From: a virus
IMG/VR virus record: IMGVR_UViG_3300027833_000126
Span: 1-35,085 of that record
DNA: 35,085 nt
Reading direction: 5' to 3' (one strand)
The translations under genes were made by a program, and so were the position numbers. Under the pieces are notes generated by a model. That model saw only the letters and a program-made list of their open reading frames with translations, was not told where the DNA came from and made no database searches. This document shows, piece by piece, positions 5,283 through 15,500 of the stretch (position 1 is the first letter of the stretch; the number at the start of each line of letters is the position of its first letter).

Positions 5283-6515
5283 ATGGCTGGAGTTCTAAAA
5301 TCAGGACAAACCCTATATAAAAGTTTAGGGAAAATTGTTAATAATTCTACTCGTGATGATTTAAAGAATCTTACGGGTAAATTATTGTCTGGAAGAATAT
5401 TAGAAATCGATCAAAGTGGTACTCCAACTAATGGGTACGCTCAAGTGCAAGTTTTAGATGAAATACAATTGGGTGGTGCTAATATTTTAGTTAATGTATT
5501 ACCTTTATTTCCTAATTTAAAAAATTATCCGTTAACTAATGAAACTGTATTAGTTATAGCTTTAGCCAATCGGGAATATAAAAATAATTTTAATACTTTA
5601 ACTTTTTATTATCTATCACCATTAAATTTATGGAATAGTAATCAATCTAACCCCATACCTTACCCAACAGAAACTGTTACTCCTGTAAGTCAAAATAAAG
5701 GAATTTTAGAGGTAGAGGCTGTTGGTAATCCAAACAAACCAACCTCATCATCTAATACAACATTTACCCCAGGTACTTATTTTAATGAAGATAATATTCC
5801 AAACCCTACATTTCCATATGAGGGTGATTATATTGTAGATGGTAGATTTGGTAATTCACTTAGATTTGGTAATACTGTTTCTAATAGTAATACATCTATA
5901 GAAAATAATTGGTCTATTACAGGATCAATAGGCGATCCTATTACCATTTTAACTAATAAAAAACATACAGAACAGCCTTTATTTAATTCTATTACAGAAG
6001 ATATTAATTTAGATGGTTCATCTGCTTATTTTACATCAACACAACAAATCCCAATTGAAGTATCATCTCAAAACGATTATTTATCGTATGATACTCCCCC
6101 TACAACACCTACCCAATATAATGGGGAACAAATTATTTTAAATTCCGGTAGATTATTATTTAATTCTACTTCAAATCACATATTACTATCATCAGCTAAA
6201 TCAATTAATTTAAATACAGTAGAATCTGTTAATATAGACGCTCGTACTAAAACAGTAATACAAACACCAGAATTATATTTAGGTGGTGTTGAAACATCTC
6301 AACCTGTAGTTTTAGGTAATGATTTGGTAGATCTATTAACTAAGATATTAAATGATTTAAGTTTTTTAACTGGGGCTCTTCAAAACCAATTAGGTGTTCC
6401 AGTTGGTACACCAATAGGACCTACAAATTTAGTAGCACAAGCTATAAATGATAAAATAGGAGGATATAAAGCAGAATTATCTAATATATTATCTAACACA
6501 ACTAAAACAGTATAA
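5283..6515 (+). CDS. Baseplate central spike / hub protein, gp5-like (no lysozyme domain)
   Basis: A 410-aa protein. Residues about 30-115 have the pattern of an OB-fold domain of spike proteins (GRILEIDQSG, YAQVQVLDE, VNVLPLFP). A flexible Ser/Thr/Asn/Pro region follows, then GDYIVDGRFGNSLRFG (181-196), a motif typical of gp5/VgrG-like spikes of marine T4-like phages. A beta-helix-like repeat region lies at 282-335 (IILNSGRLLF, ILLSSAKSINL, SVNIDARTKTV, PELYLGG). The T4 gp5 lysozyme domain is absent, so cell-wall cutting must come from another protein or not be needed. The C-terminus (345-400) is helical. The stop overlaps the next start by one base. It would form the trimeric membrane-piercing spike under the tail tube. 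Confidence 0.8.
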   Translation: MAGVLKSGQTLYKSLGKIVNNSTRDDLKNLTGKLLSGRILEIDQSGTPTNGYAQVQVLDEIQLGGANILVNVLPLFPNLKNYPLTNETVLVIALANREYKNNFNTLTFYYLSPLNLWNSNQSNPIPYPTETVTPVSQNKGILEVEAVGNPNKPTSSSNTTFTPGTYFNEDNIPNPTFPYEGDYIVDGRFGNSLRFGNTVSNSNTSIENNWSITGSIGDPITILTNKKHTEQPLFNSITEDINLDGSSAYFTSTQQIPIEVSSQNDYLSYDTPPTTPTQYNGEQIILNSGRLLFNSTSNHILLSSAKSINLNTVESVNIDARTKTVIQTPELYLGGVETSQPVVLGNDLVDLLTKILNDLSFLTGALQNQLGVPVGTPIGPTNLVAQAINDKIGGYKAELSNILSNTTKTV

Positions 6516-7954
6516 TGGCTTTAGATTTACTTACATTACAATCTCTTGAACGCACCAATGCTGCTGTAATAAATGATGCTCAGAATACTATCATAAGGGT
6601 TTCGGTTATAGACAGAGAAGAAATTAGATTAGGTAATGAAATTATCTTCGAAACCCTTTATGTAGTAGCAGCAAATAAAAATGGAAAACGTTATTCTTAT
6701 GTAGTTCTTGTAACTGGTCCTAATTTAAGACAAAAAGAAGAATATGGTGCAACTGAAGCTATTAATAGAGTCCAACAATCTGCTTTTTCTTCTTTTGATA
6801 GAGAATATCTACAAATAGCAGAGGATATATATTATGATGAAGAAGATAATGAATTAATAACTTTTGATGTTGAAATATATGATATAGAATCTAAATTTAG
6901 AGCTTCCCTTAATATTCTACCCTCAATTGAAGTTTCAACCCCACCCCCACCACCTCCACCACCTCCCAAGCCTAAGGTTGTAGTAGAACAAAGAAAGCAA
7001 AAAGAACAACTCAAACAGGATAGAATTGAACAAGCTGAACTAACTTCTACTGATATAGAAGGTATTAATAATGCTGTAGCTGAAGACCAAAAACCTACAG
7101 GATTACAAAGATTAGGTTCATTAATCCTAAAACAAAGTCAAAAATTATCTAAATTTGTTATACCACTAGCGTTTAATCTTATTAAAGAATATGGTATAGA
7201 TAAACTAGAGGCAGCTTTAGAAGAGGAAAGTGATAGTATAGATGAATTAAGAGAACAACTTAAAGAAGAATTTTGTAATGTTCAATTACCTCAAATTATA
7301 GCAAAACGAAATAATGCTGTAGACTATCTAAACAACACAGGTAGAATATTAGATACATTAACTGTTAGTGTTAATTTTGGAGCTTCATTTGCTGAGATTT
7401 TAGAAACACTAATTAAAATATTAAGGGGAGCTAGCTTTACAATTAATCAAGCTGCAAAAGCAATCCCATTAATCCCAGGTGCTATTGTTGCCTCTGTTAA
7501 CGATTTAAGTACTATCGCAGATACTATAACTTTTAAACAAGATGGTACTCCAAACATTCCACCTCTTAAAATTACAGCAGCTCAAGTATCTCCTGCATTT
7601 GCTACAGTGCAATCAACTATTGTAAGGTGTGTGGACTTGTTAGATAGATTAGATATTTTAATTACATTATGTGACCCAAATGCTAATTTAACAGGTATAT
7701 CAGACTCAATTAACACTGTATATGATAATGAATTAATAGCTGCAGCAACAGAAAATGATGGTACGTATAAAGGATTTATATTAGAAATAGAATCCATTCC
7801 ATTTACAGATACAGTAAATAAAAATAGAGCAGTAGGTAAAAATAGATCGGGTATTATATTAATATCAACAGAATCTTCATTTACCTCCAACCCTCAAGTA
7901 TTAATCGACGAACTTAAATTTATTATTGACAGGGATGATTTGAAGTCCTACTAA
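6515..7954 (+). CDS. Tail/baseplate structural protein with a nine-proline linker (479 aa)
   Basis: It has two parts joined by nine consecutive prolines (P143-P151). The N-terminal ~140 residues are beta-rich with a YSYVVLVTGP core. The C-terminal ~320 residues are mainly helical: a charged coil just after the linker (VVVEQRKQKEQLKQDRIEQ), an acidic coil (EAALEEESDSIDELREQLKEE) and hydrophobic helices such as AAKAIPLIPGAIVAS. The TAATG overlap with the spike gene indicates coupled translation and a shared assembly. It could be a hub or hub-connecting protein, or carry a short tape-measure-like function; neither is shown. No family name was recognised with confidence. Nine prolines would probably need EF-P for efficient translation. 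Confidence 0.7.
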   Translation: MALDLLTLQSLERTNAAVINDAQNTIIRVSVIDREEIRLGNEIIFETLYVVAANKNGKRYSYVVLVTGPNLRQKEEYGATEAINRVQQSAFSSFDREYLQIAEDIYYDEEDNELITFDVEIYDIESKFRASLNILPSIEVSTPPPPPPPPPKPKVVVEQRKQKEQLKQDRIEQAELTSTDIEGINNAVAEDQKPTGLQRLGSLILKQSQKLSKFVIPLAFNLIKEYGIDKLEAALEEESDSIDELREQLKEEFCNVQLPQIIAKRNNAVDYLNNTGRILDTLTVSVNFGASFAEILETLIKILRGASFTINQAAKAIPLIPGAIVASVNDLSTIADTITFKQDGTPNIPPLKITAAQVSPAFATVQSTIVRCVDLLDRLDILITLCDPNANLTGISDSINTVYDNELIAAATENDGTYKGFILEIESIPFTDTVNKNRAVGKNRSGIILISTESSFTSNPQVLIDELKFIIDRDDLKSY

Positions 7955-7969
7955 ATTTACATATTTATA
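7939..7969 (+). promoter_or_regulatory. Candidate promoter TTTG-N17-CATATTTATA (near-leaderless class)
   Basis: CATATTTATA at 7960-7969 is followed by ATC and the ATG at 7973. The 17-mer CATATTTATAATCATGA is repeated exactly at 29926-29942, upstream of and into another gene. TTTG at 7939-7942 lies 17 nt upstream, a little short of the usual 19-20. The -33 part overlaps the last codons of the preceding gene. The start codon is 13 nt from the first base of the box. Confidence 0.5.
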
Positions 7970-7972
7970 ATC

Positions 7973-8335
7973 ATGAAAGCGACAGAATTTAAAAAACTCA
8001 TTAAAGAATCAGTACGAGAAGTTATCCAAGAGGAATTAAAAGAAATTCTTCTAGAAGCTGTCCGTTCACCTAAAACTGTAGTAACAGGAACAACCCCAGT
8101 TCCATCAACCTCTCATGCTTTACCTGACGATGATAAAGTAAAATTAAGAGAAAATATGATGGGAGTTTTAGATGGAATGAAGCGTGGTGAAGATACCATG
8201 TCCTTTACTTCAGCTAATGCTCAAGGTATAGGAAATTCTTTACAAGTACAACCAGGAATGGATACAACAAACGGCCCACTTCCAGCAGGTAATGTTGGTT
8301 TAGATCAAATCATGGGTTTAATGAAAGGTAAATAA
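7973..8335 (+). CDS. Small virion-associated protein with (L/I)xE-rich N-terminal helix (120 aa)
   Basis: The N-terminal 30 residues form a charged amphipathic helix starting MKATEFKKLIKESV and continuing to EILLEAV. They contain several (L/I)xE-type triplets such as IKE, IQE and LLE, the kind of site cut by T4-type prohead proteases. The middle is Thr/Pro/Ser-rich (VVTGTTPVPSTSHALP) and the C-terminus is Gly/Met-rich (LDQIMGLMKGK), giving a low-complexity, probably extended protein. It lies between the poly-proline protein and gp25 and shares a TAATG junction with gp25. The internal M325 segment of the protein at 32385 starts similarly (MKKSELKEMIKAAM). A small structural or assembly role is likely, but no family was recognised. 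Confidence 0.65.
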   Translation: MKATEFKKLIKESVREVIQEELKEILLEAVRSPKTVVTGTTPVPSTSHALPDDDKVKLRENMMGVLDGMKRGEDTMSFTSANAQGIGNSLQVQPGMDTTNGPLPAGNVGLDQIMGLMKGK

Positions 8336-8742
8336 TGGCATTTAATCCACTCGTAATACCAACTACTGATTTTCAACCCAATATTGGTGTTGGAGTGAAT
8401 TTACCATTTTCAACACCCCAATGTTTTGTAAGTAATTATACAAGTAAAGATGCTATTAAAAACAACTTAATTAATTATTTCTTAACAGAACCTGGGGAAA
8501 GATTAGATAATCCCGAATTTGGGGGTGGTTTAAGAAGTTTTATTTTTGAACAAATTACAAATGGTACTTTATCTGGCATTGAAGACGATATAAGCTCTAA
8601 AATATCAACTAATTTTCCTTCAGTATCTATAAGTGCTATTAACGTTGGTGCTGTTGAAGATACTAATACTATTAATGTAGTTATAAAATATACAATACCT
8701 CAACAAGGGGTATCTGACGAAATCGAAATTAACTTTGGATAA
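8335..8742 (+). CDS. 25: Baseplate wedge protein gp25 (gpW/gp25 family)
   Basis: A 135-aa protein of the size expected for gp25. Residues 36-72 carry the family core: a helix (SKDAIKNNLINYFLTEPGER) ending in the conserved EPGER, then LDNPEFGGGLRSFIFE. The C-terminal half alternates beta strands (INVGAVEDTNTINVVIKYTI). gp25 forms part of the wedge core that clamps the first sheath layer in contractile tails. It lies directly before gp6 with a 1-base overlap, the same order as in many T4-like and other contractile phages. Recognition by motif, length and neighbours is strong. Confidence 0.93.
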   Translation: MAFNPLVIPTTDFQPNIGVGVNLPFSTPQCFVSNYTSKDAIKNNLINYFLTEPGERLDNPEFGGGLRSFIFEQITNGTLSGIEDDISSKISTNFPSVSISAINVGAVEDTNTINVVIKYTIPQQGVSDEIEINFG

Positions 8743-10595
8743 TGGCACAAGCGAGAGACATAAAATACTTAAATAGAGACTTTGCTGATCTAAGATCATC
8801 ATTAATTAATTACTCTAAAACATACTTCCCAACAACATATACGGACTTCACAGAAGCTTCTCCGGGTATGATGTTTATGGAAATGTCATCTTATATTGGT
8901 GATGTTCTTTCATTTTACCAAGATAACCAAATACAAGAAACATATACTCAGTTTGCTCGTAAATTTGAAAATTTATTTGATTTAGCATATGTAATGGGAT
9001 ATAAACCCCAAGTTACAGGAGTTGCTACTGTTGGTGTAGATTTTTACCAAACAGTCCCATCTATAATATCAGGACCTTCCATTTACCAACCAGATTATAA
9101 TTATGCCTTATTAATAGGAGAAAATGCACAAGTTGGTTCTTCAGCAAATGCACAGATTAATTTCTTAACAGAAGATCCTATTGACTTTACGGATTCTAGC
9201 TCTTTAAACCCTACAGAAGTAACAGTTTATACTGTAGATGCTAGTAATAATCCAACAACATACTTACTTAAAAAGACAAGAAACGCTATTTCATCAACAA
9301 TCAACACTACAATTATTAGTGCTGGTTCCACTCCACAAGAGTTTTTTACAACTACTATAAATGCTCCTAATATTGTAGGTATTTTAGACATAGTAGATTC
9401 TGATGGTAATGTATGGTATGAAGTACCTTATTTAGCTGAGGAAATGGTATATGACTCGATTCGTAATACCAATCCAAACGATCCTAATAATTATACTAAT
9501 GAAGGTTTATCACCTTATTTACTACAATTAAAGCAAACACAACGTAGATTTGCTGCTCGTTTCATTAATAGTGGTTCTTTAGAAATCCAATTTGGTGCTG
9601 GTACGTCTCAAGATGTAGAAGAAGAAATTACACCTAATAGTGATAATGTAGGTTTAGGTTTACCATTTGAAAAAAATAAACTTACAACAGCATATTCACC
9701 TACAAACTTTATATTTACTCCTACCTATGGTATAGCACCAACAGGGAACTTAACTGTAAGATATTTAACTGGAGGTGGGGTTGCTGCTAACGTTAATGCT
9801 AATACGTTAACTAATATAAAACAAATAAACAAAACATTTGTTAATTTTTCTTCAACTGATAGTAGTGGTTTATACCAACAATCATTTAATTCATTGATAA
9901 CAAACAATCCTGATGCTGCTTCCGGAGGTAGAGGTGGAGATTCTATAGAAGAACTAAGACAGAATATTATTTCTAACTTTAGTACTCAGTATAGAACAGT
10001 AACACCTGATGATTATACTGTAAGAGCGTTATCTATGACTCCTAAATATGGAAGGATAGCTAAAGTTTATACTGAAAAATCCAAAGCATCATCTAATACA
10101 GGTACTAATATTGATTTATATACTTTAGCTTTTAATAACAATAATAACTTAACAACAGCATCATCAACATTAAAACAGAATCTATCAACGTACCTATCTC
10201 AATTTAGAGTTATTGGTGATTCGGTAGCTATTAAAGATGCTTTTGTTATTAACATAGGAATAACTTTTGAGATTATTACTTTACCTAACTTTAATAATAA
10301 TGAAGTTTTAAGGAAATGTATTATATCACTTCAAAATTTCTTCAATATTACAAATTGGCAAATTAACGAACCTATAATTTTAAGAGATATTACAAATCTT
10401 TTAGATAATATTGAAGGTGTCCAAACTGTTAAAAACGTATTAGTTAGCAACAAAACTAGCGGAGATTATTCCACATATTCATATGATGTAGAGGGTGCAA
10501 CAATTAATCAAGTAGTTTACCCATCAATTGATCCAATGATATTTGAAGTTAAATTCCCAAATAGTGATATTAAGGGTAAAATTGTAAACATATAA
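8742..10595 (+). CDS. 6: Baseplate wedge protein gp6 (baseplate J-like)
   Basis: 617 aa, close to T4 gp6 (660 aa). The N-terminus has the typical wedge helix and TDFTEASPGMMFMEM (35-48), then SYIGDVLSFYQDNQIQE and MGYKP (85-89). The later part carries a GGDSIEELRQ motif (about residues 397-406), followed by TPDDY, as in baseplate-J proteins. gp6 dimers form the ring connecting baseplate wedges around the hub. It starts one base inside the gp25 stop (TAATG). No truncation or frameshift is seen. Assignment rests on motif, length and position next to gp25. Confidence 0.9.
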   Translation: MAQARDIKYLNRDFADLRSSLINYSKTYFPTTYTDFTEASPGMMFMEMSSYIGDVLSFYQDNQIQETYTQFARKFENLFDLAYVMGYKPQVTGVATVGVDFYQTVPSIISGPSIYQPDYNYALLIGENAQVGSSANAQINFLTEDPIDFTDSSSLNPTEVTVYTVDASNNPTTYLLKKTRNAISSTINTTIISAGSTPQEFFTTTINAPNIVGILDIVDSDGNVWYEVPYLAEEMVYDSIRNTNPNDPNNYTNEGLSPYLLQLKQTQRRFAARFINSGSLEIQFGAGTSQDVEEEITPNSDNVGLGLPFEKNKLTTAYSPTNFIFTPTYGIAPTGNLTVRYLTGGGVAANVNANTLTNIKQINKTFVNFSSTDSSGLYQQSFNSLITNNPDAASGGRGGDSIEELRQNIISNFSTQYRTVTPDDYTVRALSMTPKYGRIAKVYTEKSKASSNTGTNIDLYTLAFNNNNNLTTASSTLKQNLSTYLSQFRVIGDSVAIKDAFVINIGITFEIITLPNFNNNEVLRKCIISLQNFFNITNWQINEPIILRDITNLLDNIEGVQTVKNVLVSNKTSGDYSTYSYDVEGATINQVVYPSIDPMIFEVKFPNSDIKGKIVNI

Positions 10596-10597
10596 TT

Positions 10598-10903
10598 ATG
10601 GGACTAAAACAAAGATATAATAAGGATGTTGCAAATCGTGTTTCTCCTATTATTAGAAACCCTAATACCCCTATTGAAGCACCAACTTCAAACCCTACAT
10701 TAATTAATACTTTTAATTCAACTAGCCTGGATTTAGAAGCCCCATCCCCATTAGGAGGTGCTATTAATGTTGCTTATAATTCCCAAGTAGGTAGCGAATA
10801 CAAAAGTTTTACAACAACTCAACCTTTCACTCCTAAAAATACTTATATAGATAACCTCCAGAATGGTGATTTAATAAGAAGGGCCAGCAAGCCCCTTAAA
10901 TAA
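10598..10903 (+). CDS. Small baseplate-operon protein of unknown function (101 aa)
   Basis: ATG at 10598, two bases after the gp6 stop. The protein starts MGLKQRYNKDVANRV. It is rich in Asn, Pro, Ser and Thr (NPNTPIEAPTSNPTLIN), lacks long helices or hydrophobic segments, and ends in a basic tail (LIRRASKPLK). This looks like an extended linker or capping peptide in the baseplate. It precedes the DNRLRE-like protein by 6 nt. No family was recognised. Its conserved-looking position between gp6 and the next structural gene supports it as real. Confidence 0.65.
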   Translation: MGLKQRYNKDVANRVSPIIRNPNTPIEAPTSNPTLINTFNSTSLDLEAPSPLGGAINVAYNSQVGSEYKSFTTTQPFTPKNTYIDNLQNGDLIRRASKPLK

Positions 10904-10909
10904 AATATT

Positions 10910-12043
10910 ATGGCAATATATAAACTTTTTCCCTATAAAGACACATCCCTATATTCAATGTACCCTACAATGAATACAGGTATTGATCCAATAAATCAAG
11001 TCTCAAATTTAAATTTTGCAGTTAACACTTCACCTTCAGTTGCACGTTCACTTATAAATTTTGATACTACTGAATTAAGAGATGTATTAAATAATAAAGT
11101 AACAGGAATCTGGGATGCTGATTTAAAATCTTTTATTGCAACCGCTCAAGGTATAGTAGAAGATTCTGTTTTAGAAATATTTCCTATATATAATTCTTGG
11201 AACCAAGGTACAGGTACATATTTAGACCAACCAATAACTACAGATGGTTCTTGTTGGGATTCACCTCAATTTGGAGATGGGAATGCTTGGGATATAGGAG
11301 GTTCTTTATTAGGATATACTAGTTCTTATGATGCTACTTACGCCCCACAAGGTGGGGGTTCATGGTATATTAGTTCATCAGATGGTTCTACTACATACCC
11401 TACAACACAATCATTTGGTCCAAGAACAGATAAAGACTTAAATGTTACTATTACATCTATGGTTGAAGATTGGTTTAGTGGTTCTTTACCTAATAATGGT
11501 GTTATCATTAAGTGGGAAAATAATGCTGAATTCAATACTAATAGACAAGTACAACCAGTAATGCAATATTACACAGTTGATACAAATACTATTTACCCTC
11601 CAGAATTAGATATTAAATGGGATGATTCTACGTGGGATACGGGTTCGTCAGCAATAACAATCTTAAATCAACCTAACGCATTTATAGATTTAGCAGAGAA
11701 CCCAGGAGTATTTTTCTCAGAAAGTATAAATAGATTTAGAGTAAATTGTAGACCTAAATATCCTGCCCGTGTTTGGGCAACTTCTTCTTTGTATACTAAA
11801 CAATATTACCTCCCATCTGGTTCAGCTTGGTATGCTATTAAAGATTTAGATACAGATGAGTACGTAGTGGATTTTGATTCAAATTATACTAGAATTAGTG
11901 CTGATGCATCTTCAAGTTATTTTGATATCTATATGAATGGTTTAGAACCTGAAAGGTATTATAAAGTACTTATTCAAGTAAATAATGGAAGCAGTACAAC
12001 AGTATATGATAATGATTACTATTTTAAAGTAGTTAACGGATAA
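10910..12043 (+). CDS. Baseplate/tail structural protein with DNRLRE-like domain (377 aa)
   Basis: The first ~230 residues fit the DNRLRE-type beta-sandwich pattern: DTSLYSMYP near the start, ARSLINFDTTEL (about 46-57), a central VLEIFPIYNSWNQGTGTYLD, and VTSMVEDWFSG-like and NNGVIIKWEN motifs. Domains of this kind are carbohydrate-associated folds in secreted proteins and also occur in phage structural proteins. The C-terminal part (about 250-377) has Tyr/Asp-rich strands (FDIYMNGLEPERYYKVLIQV) resembling a fibronectin-like domain. It sits in the baseplate operon and shares a TAATG overlap with the following gene. A wedge or short-fibre-attachment role is inferred from position. Confidence 0.65.
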   Translation: MAIYKLFPYKDTSLYSMYPTMNTGIDPINQVSNLNFAVNTSPSVARSLINFDTTELRDVLNNKVTGIWDADLKSFIATAQGIVEDSVLEIFPIYNSWNQGTGTYLDQPITTDGSCWDSPQFGDGNAWDIGGSLLGYTSSYDATYAPQGGGSWYISSSDGSTTYPTTQSFGPRTDKDLNVTITSMVEDWFSGSLPNNGVIIKWENNAEFNTNRQVQPVMQYYTVDTNTIYPPELDIKWDDSTWDTGSSAITILNQPNAFIDLAENPGVFFSESINRFRVNCRPKYPARVWATSSLYTKQYYLPSGSAWYAIKDLDTDEYVVDFDSNYTRISADASSSYFDIYMNGLEPERYYKVLIQVNNGSSTTVYDNDYYFKVVNG

Positions 12044-12564
12044 TGGGAGAACAAGTAAATTTAACAAGAAATTCATTCAGTAAAACTCAATACCCTAAGG
12101 TTATTGATACTGAATTCTCTCAGTTAACACCACAGAATACTGAGCCTGTTGCGGTACAAAATGTATCCGTTGACGAATTTTTTGTTTTATATAATAAATT
12201 GTTTTTTGATATTCCTCAAAGAGGTAATAACTCACATGAAACTTTAATTACAACTAGTACAGAATATATTGGGTATAACCCACTAACAACAGAATTAGAG
12301 GCTCTTCAACAAGAAATTACTCAATTAAGAAGACAATTACTTGATGAAAGAGGTGGAGCATTAAATACTATTGCTGATGTTTTAGATACAGCAGGTTTGG
12401 ATTTACCAGAACTCCCAACACTACCAGATTTAGAAATTCCATCAGAATTTAGTGTAAATGTAAATGTAGGCGTTGACCAAGGGGAAGAACAAACACGTAG
12501 AGAAAAAAGAAAAGAACGTAGAGCAAAACGTAAGGAAGAACGACAAGAAAGAAGAAATAATTAA
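12043..12564 (+). CDS. Coiled-coil baseplate-operon protein with highly charged tail (173 aa)
   Basis: The N-terminal 80 residues are polar (NLTRNSFSKTQYPKVIDTEF). A coiled coil follows at about residues 82-104 (TTELEALQQEITQLRRQLLDE), then a Pro/Leu/Asp segment (LPELPTLPDLEIPSEF). The last 22 residues are almost purely Arg/Lys/Glu (RREKRKERRAKRKEERQERR). The charged tail may form a long single helix or bind nucleic acid; neither can be decided. It begins with a TAATG overlap and ends 2 nt before the giant structural gene, so it probably assembles with it. No family was recognised. Confidence 0.65.
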   Translation: MGEQVNLTRNSFSKTQYPKVIDTEFSQLTPQNTEPVAVQNVSVDEFFVLYNKLFFDIPQRGNNSHETLITTSTEYIGYNPLTTELEALQQEITQLRRQLLDERGGALNTIADVLDTAGLDLPELPTLPDLEIPSEFSVNVNVGVDQGEEQTRREKRKERRAKRKEERQERRNN

Positions 12565-12566
12565 TT

Positions 12567-15500
12567 ATGGCTGAAGCTAAAATTACACAAGTAAATCCTA
12601 CTTCATTTGAACTAGAAGAATATTCAGTTGCAGATGAAAATCTTATTTCTTCCATAGAAATAGAGACTTTATTTGCTCCTCAAACAGATTATATAGAATA
12701 CTTTGTATATAACCCTAATAATGGGGGCCAAGTATATCCACCATTTGATTCACCTGCTAATTCTAATGATTATACTTTAGAAGATAACATATTAGTTATT
12801 AATCCTGAGAATGATTTATTTGTAAATGGGTTCGAAGAAGGAACATATAATACATTTTACAATTTCTTATCAGTTAGGTTATCATCTAATTTTTCTCAAA
12901 GATATTTTATATCAGAAATTTCACCTGATAGAACTGAGGTTAGATTAACTTCTAACGATATATCTACAGAAGAAATTATTGCTTCTACTACAGAATATAT
13001 CCAAGAAAGAAACTCTGATGAATTCTTCCCAGACTTTTATTTAAATTTTGGTAACAATCAACTAGTAATTGCTAATAATATTTTACTAGATGTAGATAGT
13101 GTTCTTATAAAACTATATGAGCCTTTACCTCCACAATATCAATTAAAATCAACATTGTGGGTAGTAGAACAGATAGCGGATCCTATAGCTTATTTAGTTG
13201 AATTACCTTTTGAGCCAATAATAGTAGATAATACCATTAGACTTAAAGGTCCTAACACTAATCTTCCAATTAAAGGCCAAGTTAATAATTCTACAGAGGA
13301 AGTAGATTTTACTAGTCTAATATCAACTTCAGTAACATCTTCACTACAGCAAATTAATAGTTTTTATGCTGATCCTAGTGTAAAAATAAATGTTGATTAT
13401 ACAGAATACTCAAATTTCATTAAATTTTCTTCAGCAGAAAAACGTACTAGCAACTTTTTCTACAAAATAGGACAAATAGAAAATTGGACTGACATAGCTT
13501 CATCAGGTTCAAATTCCACAGTTACTTCAGTTTCAGGCTCAACAGCATTTTATGAAAATAAAATTAATGAAACTATTGATGGGTTTGACAATTTTGAATA
13601 CTTCTTATATTACACTTCAGGTTCTAGTTCTTACCCAAAAACAAATACAGGAGAACCTTACAACCAGGCATCATCAACTAGTGTATTAGCCCAAAATTGG
13701 ATTACATCTAGTTTAACGAGTGCTGAATCATACGATGACAATAACAAAGATTGGATATATAATTCAATCCCAGAGTATATAAGGGAAGACTCCGCTAATC
13801 AATCATATGTAGATTTTTCTAATATGGTAGGTCATTTTTATGACGAAAATCTGTGGATATACATCAAAGATATCACGAACAAATGGGATAACGATAATCG
13901 CATTGATTCAGGAATCTCACGCGATTTAATCGCACAACAATTACGGGATTTAGGATTTAACTTATACGAAAACCAATTTAGTTCATTTAATCTATTTTCA
14001 GCGACATTGGGTCTAACACCATCAGGTAGTTATTTCCCTTTCCCTGATATGACAGGTTCATTACCTACACCAAGCGGGTTTGAATATGTAAATGCTTCTA
14101 TAACTGGTTCAAATGAAATTTTACCTCAAGATGATGTAAAAAAACGTTTATACAAACGTATTTACAATAACTTATCTTATTTATATAAGAAAAAAGGTAC
14201 AGTTGATGGTATTAGAACATTAGCTACAATATATGGTATCCCAAATACATTACTTAGAATTGATGAATTTGGTGGTAAAGATAAAGATAATACTAACGAT
14301 TGGGATTACTGGTTTGAACAATTCAATTATGCTTATTCTACAGGAGATACGGGTATTATTAGTTCAGATTGGGGTGTAAATACAGATTGGAATGCTCCTG
14401 ATGATGTACCTGAATCTTTACAATTTAGATTTCAACTACCTCCTTCATCCTCTAACTCACCTGCTTCACAGTCTTTATGGACTTTAGATGCGGGTAGAGA
14501 TGTAAGATTAGTTTTAGAATATGATACTACACTTTTAGATTCTGGATCATTTAGTGGTTCAATTGCTGATCCTAATAACCAATATGCCAATTTAAAGTTT
14601 TATCCTAACTTTACTGGAGATGCTACAGAATTTGCTAACGTATCTTTACCATTTTTAAATGGTGGATGGTGGTCTGTTATGGTTAATCGTGATGCAGGAG
14701 ATTTTGAATTAATAGCAGCTAATAAAATATATTCTGGGAGTAATGGTTCCTCTTTAGGATTTATAGCTTCTTCCTCTATAAATTCAGATGATAGTGCCTG
14801 GTTTAGTTCAACTAATTCCCATTTCCCAACAGTAGGTGGTATTACAGGATATACTGATTTTAGTGGTTCATATCAAGAAATTAAATATTATAATACACAA
14901 ATTTCACATAGTGTATTTAAAGATTACGTAATGAATCCTCAATCTATTGAGGGTAATACTATTAATAGTGCTCCTGATGAATTAATATTTAGAGCAGCAT
15001 TAGGGGGTGAGCTCTATACAGGCTCAGTTTCAATACATCCTAAAGTAACAGGTTCTTGGGATACAGTAAATTCATTCGCTGCTAATTCAAACTTTACAAT
15101 TACTGACGGTAATTTTGCTGTAAATAGAGAATATGTGTTTATGGACCAACCAGCAGTTGGTATTAAAAATCGCATTACAGATAAAATAAGACAAGTAGCT
15201 TTAAATCTACCTGAAGGCGCTCAGCAATTATCCAACATCAGATCTATACAACAAGATACTGAAATAGATGATGCTTACACTAATACAGTAAATCAAGTAG
15301 AAGTAGTATTATCCCCAACAAACCAGATTAATGATGATATTATTAACTCAATTGGTTATTTAAATATTGGGGAATACATAGGTGATCCTAGACAAGCAAT
15401 ATCAGGATCTACTACTTACCCAGATTTAGATGCTTTGAGAGATGATTATTTCCTCAAATATACAGGTAATTACGATTGGAACGATTTTATTAGATTAATT

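Noticed and set aside
7582-7890. 102-codon minus-strand frame
   Set aside because: It lies wholly inside the 479-aa structural gene, with no start context or neighbours on that strand.
7960-7969. Antisense T4-type late promoters (TATAAATA is the reverse complement of TATTTATA)
   Set aside because: Every copy precedes a + strand gene or tRNA, there are no minus-strand genes to serve, and several copies have a + strand TTG/TTTG element. Antisense transcription is possible but not favoured.
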